Shown here: piece by piece, positions 1 through 9,420 of the stretch
How the letters are laid out: the number at the start of each line of letters is the position of its first letter
Numbering within the stretch: the first letter of the stretch is position 1
Assembly: GCA_036897095.1 (NCBI GenBank)
Contig: JAYMSP010002624.1
Location: 1-23,225, forward strand
Direction of reading: 5' to 3'
Source: Plantago elongata
Lineage: Eukaryota > Streptophyta > Magnoliopsida > Lamiales > Plantaginaceae
Length of the DNA: 23,225 bases
Notes under the pieces: model-generated
What the model was told of the DNA's origin: nothing
Databases searched by the model: none
What the model saw: the letters and a program-made list of their open reading frames with translations, nothing else
Program-made: the position numbers and the translations under genes

Positions 1-1412
1 TGGGGGTGAATAGCCTTTTCAAACTTTCGTCGATAAACAATCATTCTCGGAAACTGAGAGGTTTTTGATACTTAGATTCAGAGAGCGGAAGACTTTAAGC
101 GATAGATAAACGTGATTGTGCTTAGCAGTAATAATGTGTGAGTGAATAATGCTGGAAAATAAATACAATTAAGTAAATAACACTGCAGATTATATTGGTA
201 TCTGGAGGTGGCATAATCCTCCAACTAATCCACTCGGCCATTCTGAGACATGAAATTCATTAGAACAGACAATTGAGTTCACCTTACAATAAGTCCTATT
301 CTAAGACCCCAACAAACAAATGGTTCCCATCCAAATATTCCCCCTGATTTTTTCCCTAGCTCCTCGAGCCAGTACTTCTTGTACTCAAGATGACCTTGGA
401 GTTTTTCCTTGATTCACAAACCAAGTACTTCCTGTACTCCACGCCTTAATGGTGTTGGTTATATGTTGATTGTCAGGTAAGCTTCTCTTATAACTTTTCA
501 GCTATATTTTTCAGAGAGCTTTAAGAGATTACACCACTTAATATACTTATTCAGTATATGATAGGTTCTCCATATTGACCCAAGTAATTGGTATCCATTC
601 TGGAGAATGAGCTTCATAAAGGGTATCTGAAAGTTTAACTCTTTCACGGATAACAATCTCTTGTTATAGGTACAGGACAATTAGAATTACTAAAGATTCT
701 TCGAGCTTGTTAGTCGCAACATAAAGCTTGGAGAATGGTAATATGAATGCTTGAGAGAATACTTGCTTGATATGTAAATATGAGCGTCGTTCGTGTGTGT
801 ATTTCTCAACTTCTAAGTGGTGATATTAATAGATGAATTTGAGAATCGTTTGAATAGTATCCGTTAGACCTTCTCAGAATTCAATCCGTTGACATCTCGA
901 AATGAGTACTCAGAAGTCCCTTTCTAATTTTTCAGAGAGGACTATGCTTTGATCGACTTTTCAGCTGGTGCATTTAATGCACTGTACTATTTCTCATCAT
1001 GTAGTCTCAACGAACACATGAGCTTTTCTGAAAGCTAGCATGCTCCTTCACTCGATGATGTCATATGTTCAGAGACATGTTTATGTATAATATTTGCATT
1101 ATACTCTATGTTTTCTGGACATAGTCTATCTGAGGAGACTAACCCTTGTGACTTCATCAAACTTGTGCAATCTTCAGCCTTCAAATCTTCGATAAAAATT
1201 CATTGCTAGGATCCTTTTTCATGGCCTTCTCAAAATATAAAATTACATTCAGAGACCTAAAAATCCTATTACAAGTTTAACTAGACTAACATACTAAGTG
1301 ATTTCCTCTTTTACAATGTTCAAGTAAACCAAGAGTACTAGTCACCTTTCTGTACTAAAGATAAGTTACATGGTGATTGATTGATAAAAAATACTAACAT
1401 ATATTCCTAACA
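1..1412 (-). repeat. 3' LTR of element A (left end outside window)
   Basis: The stretch aligns along its length with 13170-15414, apart from the nested insertion there. It ends on plus in ATTCCTAACA, so on minus the LTR begins TGTTAGGAAT right after a purine-rich tract. It keeps 79 bp (1230-1308) that the 5' LTR lacks; short homology (CTTC/CCTC) at the edges suggests a deletion in the other copy. The position equivalent to the 5' LTR TATA box (about 826-834) reads TATTAATA on minus, so this copy has lost the TATAAATA match. Short ORFs inside it are not gene-like. The LTR supplies the polyadenylation half of the element. Confidence 0.9.
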
Positions 1413-1428
1413 AATTTCACTCTTTTTG
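1413..1428 (-). other. Polypurine tract of element A
   Basis: On minus the 16 bases directly before the 3' LTR start TGTTAGGAAT are almost all purines or T (CAAAAAGAGTGAAATT). This is where plus-strand DNA synthesis would be primed. It is weaker and less G-rich than the GGGGGAG tracts of element C. Confidence 0.6.
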
Positions 1429-1821
1429 ATTAGTCAACCATGACTATCTTAAAAGTCCTATTACAAATATGGAAGTGAAAATAATCCACCACTTAATTAT
1501 TCCAAATGATATTCAATCAGATAAACTAAGTGCGGAAAATAAACATCAACCAAATCACAAGGAGTGATCTTTGCTAACAAGTTGTCTTTTATAGAAGGTT
1601 TCTGAGAGTATGATCATCAAAAAGAACATTACAACAGAAGATAGCTTTTACAAATAATTGAACAATAAAGATCAATTTAACAAAGTGTTTACAAAAACTA
1701 CTAAGTAAATTAGGACAATAGGAGAATCCAAGTTCCAAGCTAACATCCTAACAAACTAGTCTTCAAATCTTCAAGATTAACTTAGGTTCAAAAACCTCAA
1801 GTTCTTTAGCACCTTTCTGGA
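1429..1821. other. Non-coding spacer between accessory gene and PPT
   Basis: AT-rich sequence without a convincing reading frame on either strand. It lies between the last stop of the accessory region (1822-1824) and the polypurine tract, so it is probably 3' untranslated sequence of the accessory transcript and of the genomic RNA. Confidence 0.5.
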
Positions 1822-4439
1822 TCAATGGGTGTCAACCCTCCTGCAGTCTTCAGCATATTCATAGAGTAACCTTCTGACAGAGAGCTCTGTCTTTCTGGCT
1901 AGCTCACAAACGTCCTCGTAAGATTTGGCAGGGTTTTTGTTAGACTTAATAAAGTTCTTGACCCAAAGGTATTTACCCCATACCTATGCGTGGTTTACCT
2001 TCAGTAGTAATAACTGATGATACTTGTAAATTTCATCCAAGTATACAATGTCATCCAGGTATTGTTCCTTTGTCATGTAAAATGACTCATAAGATTCAAC
2101 TCCTAGTATGTTTAGTCTGCTGAGAGTGCCATCCAATTTTTTGGTCTTGTGTATCTCATCAGGCTTGGGATAAGGACAGATAAAATCTAATGGCTTTTTC
2201 ATAGCCTCAATCCTAACATAAACCTCAAAATCAAGCCACTTGTGAGTATTTGCTAGATTTAGCAATGTAGGCTTGTTGGTTCTCCATGCCATCATTTGAT
2301 TGTAGATAGGTTCTGGAAACTTCTTGTTAAGTAGCAAATGTTGTAGTTCAAGTATCTAGTAACCATTTTTAAGATGTATGCATCTATAGGCTGATTGGTT
2401 GTCATTAGTCTTGAACTCTACCAAACTGTAAACCCCTGCGCCTCTTTCTGTTCAGATATTTCTCCAGTTCTACTTGCTTTCTGGTTGTTGTGCTGGAAGA
2501 TCCTCCTTGGATCGATTTCTCCTTCAGTGATTGGTTTAGCAGCCAGTTGTGGTTCAGGAAAGCTATCCACTTTTCTTCTCTTGTGAAGTGGATGCTCATC
2601 TGTGTCAGTCTCATCATCATCATTATTGAAGTTTGTTATTGGAGACTTACATGTTTCCTGACCTTGGATTTCTCCTTCTTCTTTTATCTTCTTGGAACCC
2701 ATAGTTACTATACTTTTGAGCCTTGTTGATGTTCTAACTCTGGTTTCTGGAACCATAAGTTCTTCAGAAGGTGTGTCATTTTCTGGAACTTGACTTGTGG
2801 AGGGAGGTAATTTTTTATCTCTTCCTTCCTCTACCTCTCTGGGCAGGTTGATTCTCTTCCCCCATAGTCATGAGTGACTGACTCAAACATATGTAAGAAT
2901 GAGAAAGCGACTCAAAGTTCTTCTGTAGATTGTTGTGAACTTGGACAAGCTTCTGGAATTAATTCTTGAGCTCTTGATTTTCTCTAAGGAGTGCTTGCTC
3001 CTTTTGGTTCAGCTCTTCTAATGGATGATAGATAGCCTCTACTTTCTGAATAACATATTGAGCTTCTTCAAGTGACTTGTTAGCGTTGTTGCAGTCTTTA
3101 TCCCGGACCATGCCTAGATCTTTCTGAGACAATGCAATGCTAGAGGCTCTATATACCAAGAGCTTAGCTATCGACTTAAGGTCAGATGGTACATATGAGA
3201 GTACCTAGGAATCTCCAGCAACTAGCTTAGATCGCAGTGTAGCAAACACAGTACTTCGTCCAAGAAATTTGCCATCTCTAGAAGTAATGGCTGGTGATGA
3301 GAAGATGTGTGGAGCAAGAAATTCTCTTTTATAATGAGCGAGAACAATTGCATCCTCTTCTGGAGCTATATACTGTGTCTCATCATCATTAGTGCTCACA
3401 TAGATGTGATCGTTCTGATCATTGTTGTCGAGCTCAACAACCATTTTACCTTTACCTTTGGTGCTGTCTTTCTGAGATGATGGAATGTTAGGTCTATTTG
3501 AAGTAGTCTTAGCATCATGCTATGTATCGTCTGTCATCAGAGCGTCCAACTCTGCAGCTATGGCATCGATATCTCTCTTTGTTTCTTCTTAGCAAGGAGT
3601 GTCTTCTCCTTCGCATTTTTTGCCTCAATCATCAACAATTGAGCTTTCTTAGCTTCAATTAGAGACTGGTACTCTTTATTGATCTTGTTTTCTTTTTCTA
3701 ACAATTCCTTGAATCTTGAGAATCTGGATTCAACAGCCTGAAGTACTTTAGATGGGTTGGCTTGTTGATTTTGATCGTTTGAGTTCTATTGATTTTGTTG
3801 GTCAGCTGGAGGTGGTGATTTATGAGATGATGGTGGGTCTCTTTGTGTAGAGTCTTGAGTAGGTGGAGTTCCTATTCTGGCATTTCCTTGTGCCATTCCA
3901 CCAGTCTCTGGTGAAGGACTATCATCGTCTTCATCCTCCGATGGGCCATTATCACCTCCTTCTAGATATTCGGATGAAGTGTCAATATCATTTCGTCGGT
4001 TTCTTCTTCTTCATCTAAGACCAAGTGGATTACAGTGGAGTTGTAATCCTCTGCCCGTTTACTTCCTCTTGTTCAGAGGGATAAATTTTGAGTGTCTGGG
4101 GCAATGTAGGATTAAGTGCCCTCTGTCTTCTGGTCTCTTCATTATCAGCATTGAAGGCAACCATCAGCTTCTTCCCAACATTATAAGTGTAGTCGTCATG
4201 CATCAGTGTATGATGAGAGTAATCCTCTATGGGAAACATGGCATGAACGCAATTTTCCATATCAAGGCTCTTTCCCTTCTCTCTTTGTGGTCAATCACCT
4301 TGGCAAGCTCTGTTAGATCAGCCTTTCTGAGCTTTTGCCATTGTCTAAAGTATTTGACATGTCATTTCATGGTGATTGTTTTGAAAATCTTCAGTAGATC
4401 AAGTGGGGCTTCCACATCAATCACTGGTAACTCTTGAGC
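1822..4439 (-). pseudogene. Element A accessory gene, putative last exon (C-terminal half), degenerate
   Basis: Coding blocks follow one another on minus, with stops and frame changes between them. A block at 4030-4260 includes MENCVHAMFP and MHDDYTYNVGKK. It is followed by an acidic Ser/Pro/Gln-rich tract (about 3750-3960; GPSEDEDDDS is readable) and a Lys/Glu-rich coiled-coil-like segment (about 3580-3740). Then come a block at 3205-3444, a second coiled-coil-like block at 2959-3159 (EELNQKEQALLRENQELKN), a charged block at 2418-2756 with basic KRRK, and a final folded-looking block at 1984-2337. The last block continues past an in-frame TAG to about 1822 (SYEDVCELARKTELSVRRLL). I do not recognise this C-terminal part. 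Its place between pol and 3' LTR is that of env-like or accessory ORFs in plant copia elements, but I see no signal peptide or membrane segment, so 'envelope' is not supported. Confidence 0.6.
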
Positions 4440-4524
4440 CTTAAAGAAAGGTTTCAACTTAGTTTTGTTCAAACTTACTTGTGGTTATCTGAGAACAAAT
4501 AAGTCTAAGTGTTTCTGATCATAC
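4440..4524 (-). other. Putative intron 5 of accessory gene (85 bp)
   Basis: On minus the exon ends ACAAAG, the intron begins GTATGATCAG and ends TTTCTTTAAG, and the next exon starts GCTCAAGAG. It joins at phase 0, between the VDTK and AQELPV blocks, and the interior is AT-rich without coding character. Confidence 0.55.
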
Positions 4525-4635
4525 CTTTGTATCCACACTAGGCTCATTCACTTGGACCTCTGGAGCAACCGGTGCTTCAGATACCGTGGTCACAGGAGTG
4601 GCTGCTTCCTCTTCAACCAATCTTTCTTCTCGAGC
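4525..4635 (-). pseudogene. Accessory gene, putative exon 5 (111 bp)
   Basis: An open phase-0 exon of 37 codons, rich in Glu, Pro and Val, with AREERLVEEEAATP at its start and NEPSVDTK at its end. It has no internal stop. Its length is a multiple of three, so skipping it would keep the frame. It looks disordered and acidic, and no domain is recognised. Confidence 0.55.
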
Positions 4636-4719
4636 CTGCGAATAAAAATCAAATAATAATGCTTAGAAATATTCTACAAAGAAGTGTTGGAAATATATGT
4701 TTCTGAGAGTTTCACTTAC
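4636..4719 (-). other. Putative intron 4 of accessory gene (84 bp)
   Basis: The clearest of the five. On minus the donor is GTAAGTGAAA and the acceptor is TTTTTATTCGCAG, with an AT-rich interior. Reading straight through the donor soon meets a stop in the exon 4 frame, whereas joining at GT-AG stays open at phase 0. Confidence 0.65.
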
Positions 4720-4872
4720 TTCCAAGTTAGGAAGCTCAGAATCAATTCTTTCAGAAACTGGAGTAGTTTTTGGAAACCATTCTGGAGACTTAGCCAAAGT
4801 GGTTATGTCTATTTCCATAGGTGTTGTGGAGGTCGCAACATTGTCCTCAATCACCTTTTCTTCAGAATGAAC
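4720..4872 (-). pseudogene. Accessory gene, putative exon 4 (153 bp)
   Basis: An open phase-0 exon of 51 codons, from VHSEEKVIEDN to DSELPNLE, between two good splice borders. It is acidic and Thr/Pro-rich, without a recognised domain. Like exon 5 it is a multiple of three in length, which suggests a run of interchangeable exons coding a flexible linker. Confidence 0.55.
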
Positions 4873-4955
4873 CTATTCGAAGAAGCAAAGTAATTGATTA
4901 AATAAGTTGATTTTCACAAGTTATTCAAAAAAATAATGTTTCTTATTTTACATAC
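4873..4955 (-). other. Putative intron 3 of accessory gene (83 bp)
   Basis: On minus it begins GTATGTAAAATAAG and ends CTTCTTCGAATAG, with a strongly AT-rich interior including a run of T. The preceding exon ends GTTGTGGAG. Confidence 0.6.
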
Positions 4956-5062
4956 CTCCACAACAGAAGGCTTAGAAACAATTTCTTCAGAAAATTTTCA
5001 ACCTCTAGAATCTCTTGAGCTTGTAGTGTGTCCACCACTTCAACTACTTTCTCAGTTGGAGC
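4956..5062 (-). pseudogene. Accessory gene, putative exon 3 (107 bp)
   Basis: The exon starts APTEKVVEVVDTLQAQE and remains open, but a one-base length change about two thirds along (near 4999) shifts it so that it would enter exon 4 out of frame. Composition is acidic, like exons 2, 4 and 5. Length and phase suggest a 36-codon exon that has lost one base. Confidence 0.5.
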
Positions 5063-5143
5063 CTATATAGAGACAACTATGAAGTTAGAAACACAAGATT
5101 TTGATAAGTATAAAATTGTTTCTTTTCAGAGACAATAGACTAC
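5063..5143 (-). other. Putative intron 2 of accessory gene (81 bp)
   Basis: On minus the exon ends GTGAAACAG, the intron starts GTAGTCTATT and ends GTCTCTATATAG. The donor is weaker than in introns 3 and 4. The interior is AT-rich and non-coding. Confidence 0.5.
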
Positions 5144-5238
5144 CTGTTTCACAGGCTCTTGTTTTTGTGTTGCTGAGGTTGAAGGAATCTCTTCTTCATT
5201 CAGAGGGGTGGCCAAAATTTCTCCCCTTGTTGTGATGT
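5144..5238 (-). pseudogene. Accessory gene, putative exon 2 (95 bp)
   Basis: Open in the frame that reads ITTRGEILATPLNEEEIP near its start and ends QEPVKQ at phase 0. Its length is not a multiple of three although the flanking borders are phase 0, so either one base is lost or the true acceptor lies elsewhere. Acidic, Thr/Pro-rich, disordered-looking. Confidence 0.45.
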
Positions 5239-5332
5239 CTCCATGAAATCATGTAACAAAGGAAGTTTATGAGTAACTAGTTTAACATTTATTCAAATGT
5301 TTCACGAGTTAGATATAGACTACTCTTGTTAC
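5239..5332 (-). other. Putative intron 1 of accessory gene (94 bp)
   Basis: On minus the exon ends GAAGATACACAG and the intron starts GTAACAAGAG. The best acceptor is TTTCATGGAG, which is poor (G before AG) and could be a decayed site. This is the least certain of the five introns. Confidence 0.35.
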
Positions 5333-6933
5333 CTGTGTATCTTCAGGCACTGTGGCTTCCAAAACATGGCTTGAAGTTTCTGGTACTTCGAACCTTTCCT
5401 CTATTTGAACATTCTAAGTTCCCGTCTTAGGAGGTTGAGGAACCTGCTCAGGTGCATGCATTTCTTCAACAATCAAGTCTGCTGGCAACTTGAATGTGGA
5501 AGTAATTCAGAATCTTTCATAATTCTGTCATCCACCACCAAGCCTTCTTCTACTTGTTGGGGTGTGACATCTTCAGCTGATCTTTCTTGGATTGCATCTT
5601 CTGCAACCTTAGCTTTCTTGATCAGAGAAGCTGAGCTAGAGGCTCCACCATGAGTCTCTATCCGTGATCCTTGAGTACCATTTGAAGTGGCACATCATCC
5701 TCGGAGTAAACATTAAAGTCTGGGACAAACTCATCAATTTGATTGAGCTCATTCACAGATAGCTCTGGCATCTTGCCTAAGCTCAAGGATCTCTTATCTG
5801 AGCTGGAGTCCTTCTGGACTGGAAGGGGTCGTTGGGCTTCAACATCTTGTGTTGCCCTTTCTGGTTGAGGAGTGTCATCAATGACAAGTTGTATCATCTT
5901 CCTTGCCCTAGGTTTGTTGGTCCTTGGTTTCTTAGCAATTTGGACCTCAACCTGTATCTCTTCAGATACTGCATCTCCCTGATCAACCAACTCATCTTTG
6001 GCAACTTTTTTCAAGGCTTCCTCATGAGCGTATCGGTACATAGTGTTGGTCACTGGGATGTCCATGTGCTCTCTGAGCACAACTACACATTTCTCTGAAA
6101 TGTAGCAAATTTTCAGACCATAATGCATATATAACTTGGTGTCAGCACGACCTTTAACGATTTTGTGTTCAAACTCATTGACCCTATTCACAAACTTCAT
6201 GAAGAGATATTTTCCCCAATTTAAGAGGTTATCTCTGTCATTTAGCTCTTTATGGAGAATGGCCATTATCGTCCATCTCTCCAGACTTATCTGGTCAATG
6301 CCTCCTTTGTTTCCATCCAAGCATCTGTGAAGGATGCTGGCCAGCACATTTCCAGTGCTCAAAGAGGTGTCTTGTTTTGATGTCTCCCATAATGAAAGAA
6401 GAGGGGCAATCCTCAATCTTCTCATTTGTTGCTTCTTCATAAAACACTCTGACGCAAGTATTCAGAGTCTTGTCTTTCGTGTTAATCTCACAAGTTGTCC
6501 CATGATTTCTGAGAGGGAAGATTTTGCATAAAGAGTCACAATCAAGATGTATTTCTACACCTTCAACCTGAGATTTGATAAATGTTTCCTCAACATTGTT
6601 CACAATCTTGGTGTAGACTTGAGAAGAGTTGTAAAAATCTAGGACATCAACTGGAGACAATCCAGTAGGAGCAACACATGGGAACTTCTTGATGTGAGCC
6701 TTGGATAGCATCTTCACCACTAAGTTTTTGTCTGGTGTGAAAGAGATAGTCACATTCAAGTATTTTTCAACCATATGTGCTCCCCAATTCACGTTGAGGC
6801 TGGAGGACCAGTCCCCTGGGTTGAAATTACCCAGCAAGCATTTGTTCAACACTTGCAAAACTTTTTCTCCTTGCTTTTCAGCAGAAGAAGCGGTTGCAAC
6901 TGAGTTCTTGGATGAGATCTTTATGGGTGCCAT
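5333..6933 (-). pseudogene. Element A accessory gene, putative first exon; plant-transposon-like N-terminal region
   Basis: The start chosen is ATG at 6933 (MAPIKISSKNSV), downstream of two TATA-like sequences. The first frame runs to about 6390 and includes GDWSSSLNVNW and LSPVDVLDFYNSSQ; a one-base frame change follows. A second frame (to 5658) includes ILHRCLDGNKGGIDQ, NLLNWGKYLFMKFVN and KICYISEKCVVVLREH, then a Lys/Arg and Gln/Pro/Glu-rich tail. Coding continues in other frames to the splice donor at 5333, ending VPEDTQ. The order (a short folded block with a DFYNSS-type motif, then a helical block, then a charged tail) resembles the putative plant transposon protein domain (PF20167 type) found in retrotransposon accessory ORFs. 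That is recognition by eye and needs a profile search. Its function is not known. Confidence 0.6.
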
Positions 6934-7600
6934 CTCTTATATAAAGTACTGGGTAAGATTAGAGAAGAAGTGCTTGAATTCGAGAGAAATTAGTCTATCT
7001 TTTCAAAAGACTAAGCAGAAAATTAATGATTAGCAGATGGTTTTGCAGAAAACATAGAGAGTTTTTGCTGTTTTGATGCAATTGAAATTTTGGATTTGGT
7101 AAAAGTGTTTGTGCCTTACCAGAATCCTTTATATATAGCAAGATAGAATTACATAGATACAACATATATAGAAATTTGTATGTGTATCTGTGTACATTGC
7201 ATCGGCGTGGTATATGTTTCTACTTTGCATTAAATACGAAGTGGGCCACAATTGCTATTGCAACATGCATTACTTGCCGAGATTTAATCTCACCCGTTGA
7301 GATCAATCGTCTATTCATCAAGGGCTATAGTTGAATATCTTTGCAATGATATCAATCAACAAATATTCCCGTGTTCACTTAATGAAATTTGGCAATATGT
7401 ATCCATAAGTCACTGTTAGTGTGAGAGACTAGAAACCTTTGGTGTTATCATTTCAGAGAGCAAGTCTTGTTTTATGTTACTTATCATATAAATGGTAAAA
7501 ACACAAAACCCTAGACATGTTTGACTCACAGAAATATGTACAATGTTGGACTATTAGTTCTCACATAATTCATGACTTTAGATGGTTTTCTGAATTCCTG
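6934..7600. other. Non-coding region between accessory gene and pol; candidate internal promoter region
   Basis: About 670 bp with no credible reading frame, between the accessory ATG and the repeat array at the end of pol. It contains a TATA-like box at 7128-7137 and a weaker TTTATATAAG next to the start codon (about 6936-6945). A subgenomic promoter or a splice acceptor for the accessory transcript would be expected in such a place. Confidence 0.45.
7128..7137 (-). promoter_or_regulatory. TATA-like box upstream of accessory gene
   Basis: On minus the sequence reads TATATATAAA, preceded by TGC and followed by GGATTC. It lies about 195 bp upstream of the accessory ATG (6933), which leaves room for a start site about 30 bp downstream and a leader of about 160 bases. 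TATA-like words are common in AT-rich DNA, so this is suggestive only. Confidence 0.4.
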
Positions 7601-7609
7601 TTTCAGAAA

Positions 7610-7718
7610 TTACCACTGGATATTGACCTGTTTCGTAAACCTGTTTTCCTTTTCTGTGATTCTTACTTACCACTGGATATTGACCTGTTTTAGAAATTAC
7701 CACTGGATATTGACCTGG
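7610..7718. repeat. Three-copy short repeat at the pol terminus
   Basis: The unit TTACCACTGGATATTGACCTG occurs at 7610-7630, 7668-7688 and 7698-7718, with related spacer text (TTTCAGAAAT, TTTTAGAAAT). It begins where the RNase H frame stops reading as a pol C-terminus. Confidence 0.75.
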
Positions 7719-8830
7719 ATATTGCCTTTCTCAACATGCTCTCTGATGAAGTGGTGTCTAACATCTACTTAGTTTTAGCATGAAACTTTGGATTCTGAGT
7801 AATCGCAATAGCACTAGTGTTGTCACATAAAATGAGAGTTTTCTCTTCATTAAGTCCATAGTCTCTGAATTATTGTTGTATGCATAGTATTTGAGTAGCA
7901 CAACAACCATCAACACTATGTTCAGCCTTTGTGGTAGAAGTAGCAATTGAGTTTTGCTTCTTGCAAAACCAAGAGATAATAAGTCTAGTTCCCATAAACT
8001 GATATGTTCCTGAGGTACTTTTCCTATCAAGCATAGTCAACATCTGAGTAGCCAACTAAACTCAATCCACTTTCTTTAGGATACCACAGTCCAACTCCTA
8101 CAGTACTTTTGACATACCTTAATATTTTCATAGCAATGTTGTAGTGTGATTGCATATGATTTGTCTGAAATCGAGCACACACACCAATTGCATATTGAAT
8201 ATCAGGTCTGCTTGCAGTAAGGTAGAGAAGTGAACATATCAATTTCCTATACTTATGTTCTTCAACACTCTTATCAAATTTAGTATAAGTCATCTTGGTT
8301 CCTATGCTCATCGGTATCTTGGCATTCTTTTCAGAAGGCTTCATATTAAACTTGTTGAGCATATCTTTTGCACACTTTGTTTGACTGATGAATATTCCAT
8401 CATTGAGTTGATTGACTTGCAAACCTAAGAAATAATTTCATTCTCCCATTACTCATGTCAAATTTTCTCTTCATGAGATCAACAAAGTCATTACAAAGTT
8501 TCTTGTCTTTGGATCCAAATATAATGTCATCAACATGTACTTGAACTAAAAGTAGTTTTCCATCATGATTTAAGGTGAACAAAGTTTTATCAACTTCACC
8601 TTTCTTAAAACCACTTTCCAGAAGGTATTTGGCCAAAGTATTACCATGCTCTTGGAGCGTGTTTCAGTATACAAAGCTTTATGTAACTTATAAACCATCC
8701 TATTTTCTGAGGAAACTTCAAAGCCTGGTGGTTGATTAGCATAGACTTCCTTAGCAAGTTCACCATTCAGAAATGCACTTTTAACATCCATCTGATAAGC
8801 CTGGTGGTTGATTAGCATAGACTTCCTTAG
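7719..8830 (-). pseudogene. Element A reverse transcriptase and RNase H, rearranged
   Basis: The RT region keeps MDVKSAFLNG (first catalytic Asp), ANQPPGFE, a KHAPRAW-type stretch in another frame, and AKYLLESGFKKGEVDKTLF. The active-site box at 8526-8537 reads HVDD, with His where copia RTs have Tyr. Downstream are KMTYTKFDKS, LLYLTASRPDIQYAIGVCARF, an RNase H start (VGYSDVDYA), DRKSTSG, KKQNSIATST, LCDNTSAIAIT and, after a frame change, DVRHHFIREHVEKGN. Frames change at least four times. The RT N-terminal part before MDVKSAFLNG is missing and replaced by a copied 34-bp segment. The usual C-terminal end of pol is also absent; the frame runs into the repeat array instead. Confidence 0.85.
8721..8830. 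repeat. 34-bp exact direct repeat at RT deletion junction
   Basis: The same 34 bases, starting AAGCCTGGTGGTTGATTAGC on plus, occur at 8721-8754 and 8797-8830. On minus both encode KEVYANQPPG. The second copy is fused to a sequence (about 8831-8870) that belongs well upstream in pol, so the repeat marks an internal deletion of the RT N-terminal region. Confidence 0.85.
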
Positions 8831-9420
8831 GTTCAATGTTTGAGATAAAACACCCAAAGAGAGAGTCAGCATTTTCAGCTAATGCTCTCCTAGTTCTAAC
8901 ACATTGATCGATTGGACCAATCACATCCTTTGCAGGATGATCTCTAATCAATTTCATAATTGGTTTTGAACTAGTAGGATCATTATCTACGTGATCTGAA
9001 TGTGAATCACTACGATTATGGTTTGATATTTCTTCAGTATCAGTGATATTTTATACATTCGAAGTGTGGTAAATATCAGACACTTGTTCAGTGTTAGAGG
9101 TTTCTAGAATATGTCTTTCAGAAAGGTTATTCCCAAACCGGTCTCTACGATGATCATTCTCAGTTTCCATTTATGGAATCCTCATAGGAAATTCTTCATC
9201 ATGACTAAGAGTCATCTGGTTGTTACTAGGCACATTATGCTTTTCTTCGTCAGACTCATCCTCTATATTAATGAAAGAGTTTCTCCTTTTTTTAGGGATC
9301 TTCTTCAGAATCCTTAATCAGGAGTTCCTTGAATCTTTCAGAGAGTTCTTCATCAAGGGGTATCTTCTTGTTTCCTTCATAGAATACTACATGAACTGAT
9401 TCTTCAATCTTCTTTGTTAT
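8831..9420 (-). pseudogene. Element A pol linker between integrase and RT
   Basis: Minus-strand sequence continuing the integrase frame past the stop at 9421. It reads KKIEESVHVVFYEGNKK and PLDEELSERFKELL, then an acidic, Ser/Asn-rich low-complexity stretch, then IRDHPAKDVIGPIDQ and RTRRALAEN, the usual text just before RT in copia pol. Several in-frame stops interrupt it. It ends abruptly at the duplicated 34-bp segment. Confidence 0.7.

Noticed and set aside
498..680. 60-codon frame in the 3' LTR
   Set aside because: The corresponding sequence in the 5' LTR does not keep the frame and no family is recognised.
3979..4437. 152-codon plus-strand frame
   Set aside because: It lies opposite the accessory gene on minus, which has acidic and coiled-coil-like text in sensible frames. 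The plus translation is Cys/Leu/Ser-rich without any motif, typical of an antisense shadow.
1822..6933. Retroviral-type envelope gene
   Set aside because: The position fits, but I see no signal peptide, no membrane-spanning segment and no glycoprotein-like Cys pattern, so the region is reported as accessory only.
7610..7718. CRISPR-like spacing of short repeats
   Set aside because: Only three units with unequal spacing and related spacers, in a plant retrotransposon. No CRISPR context.
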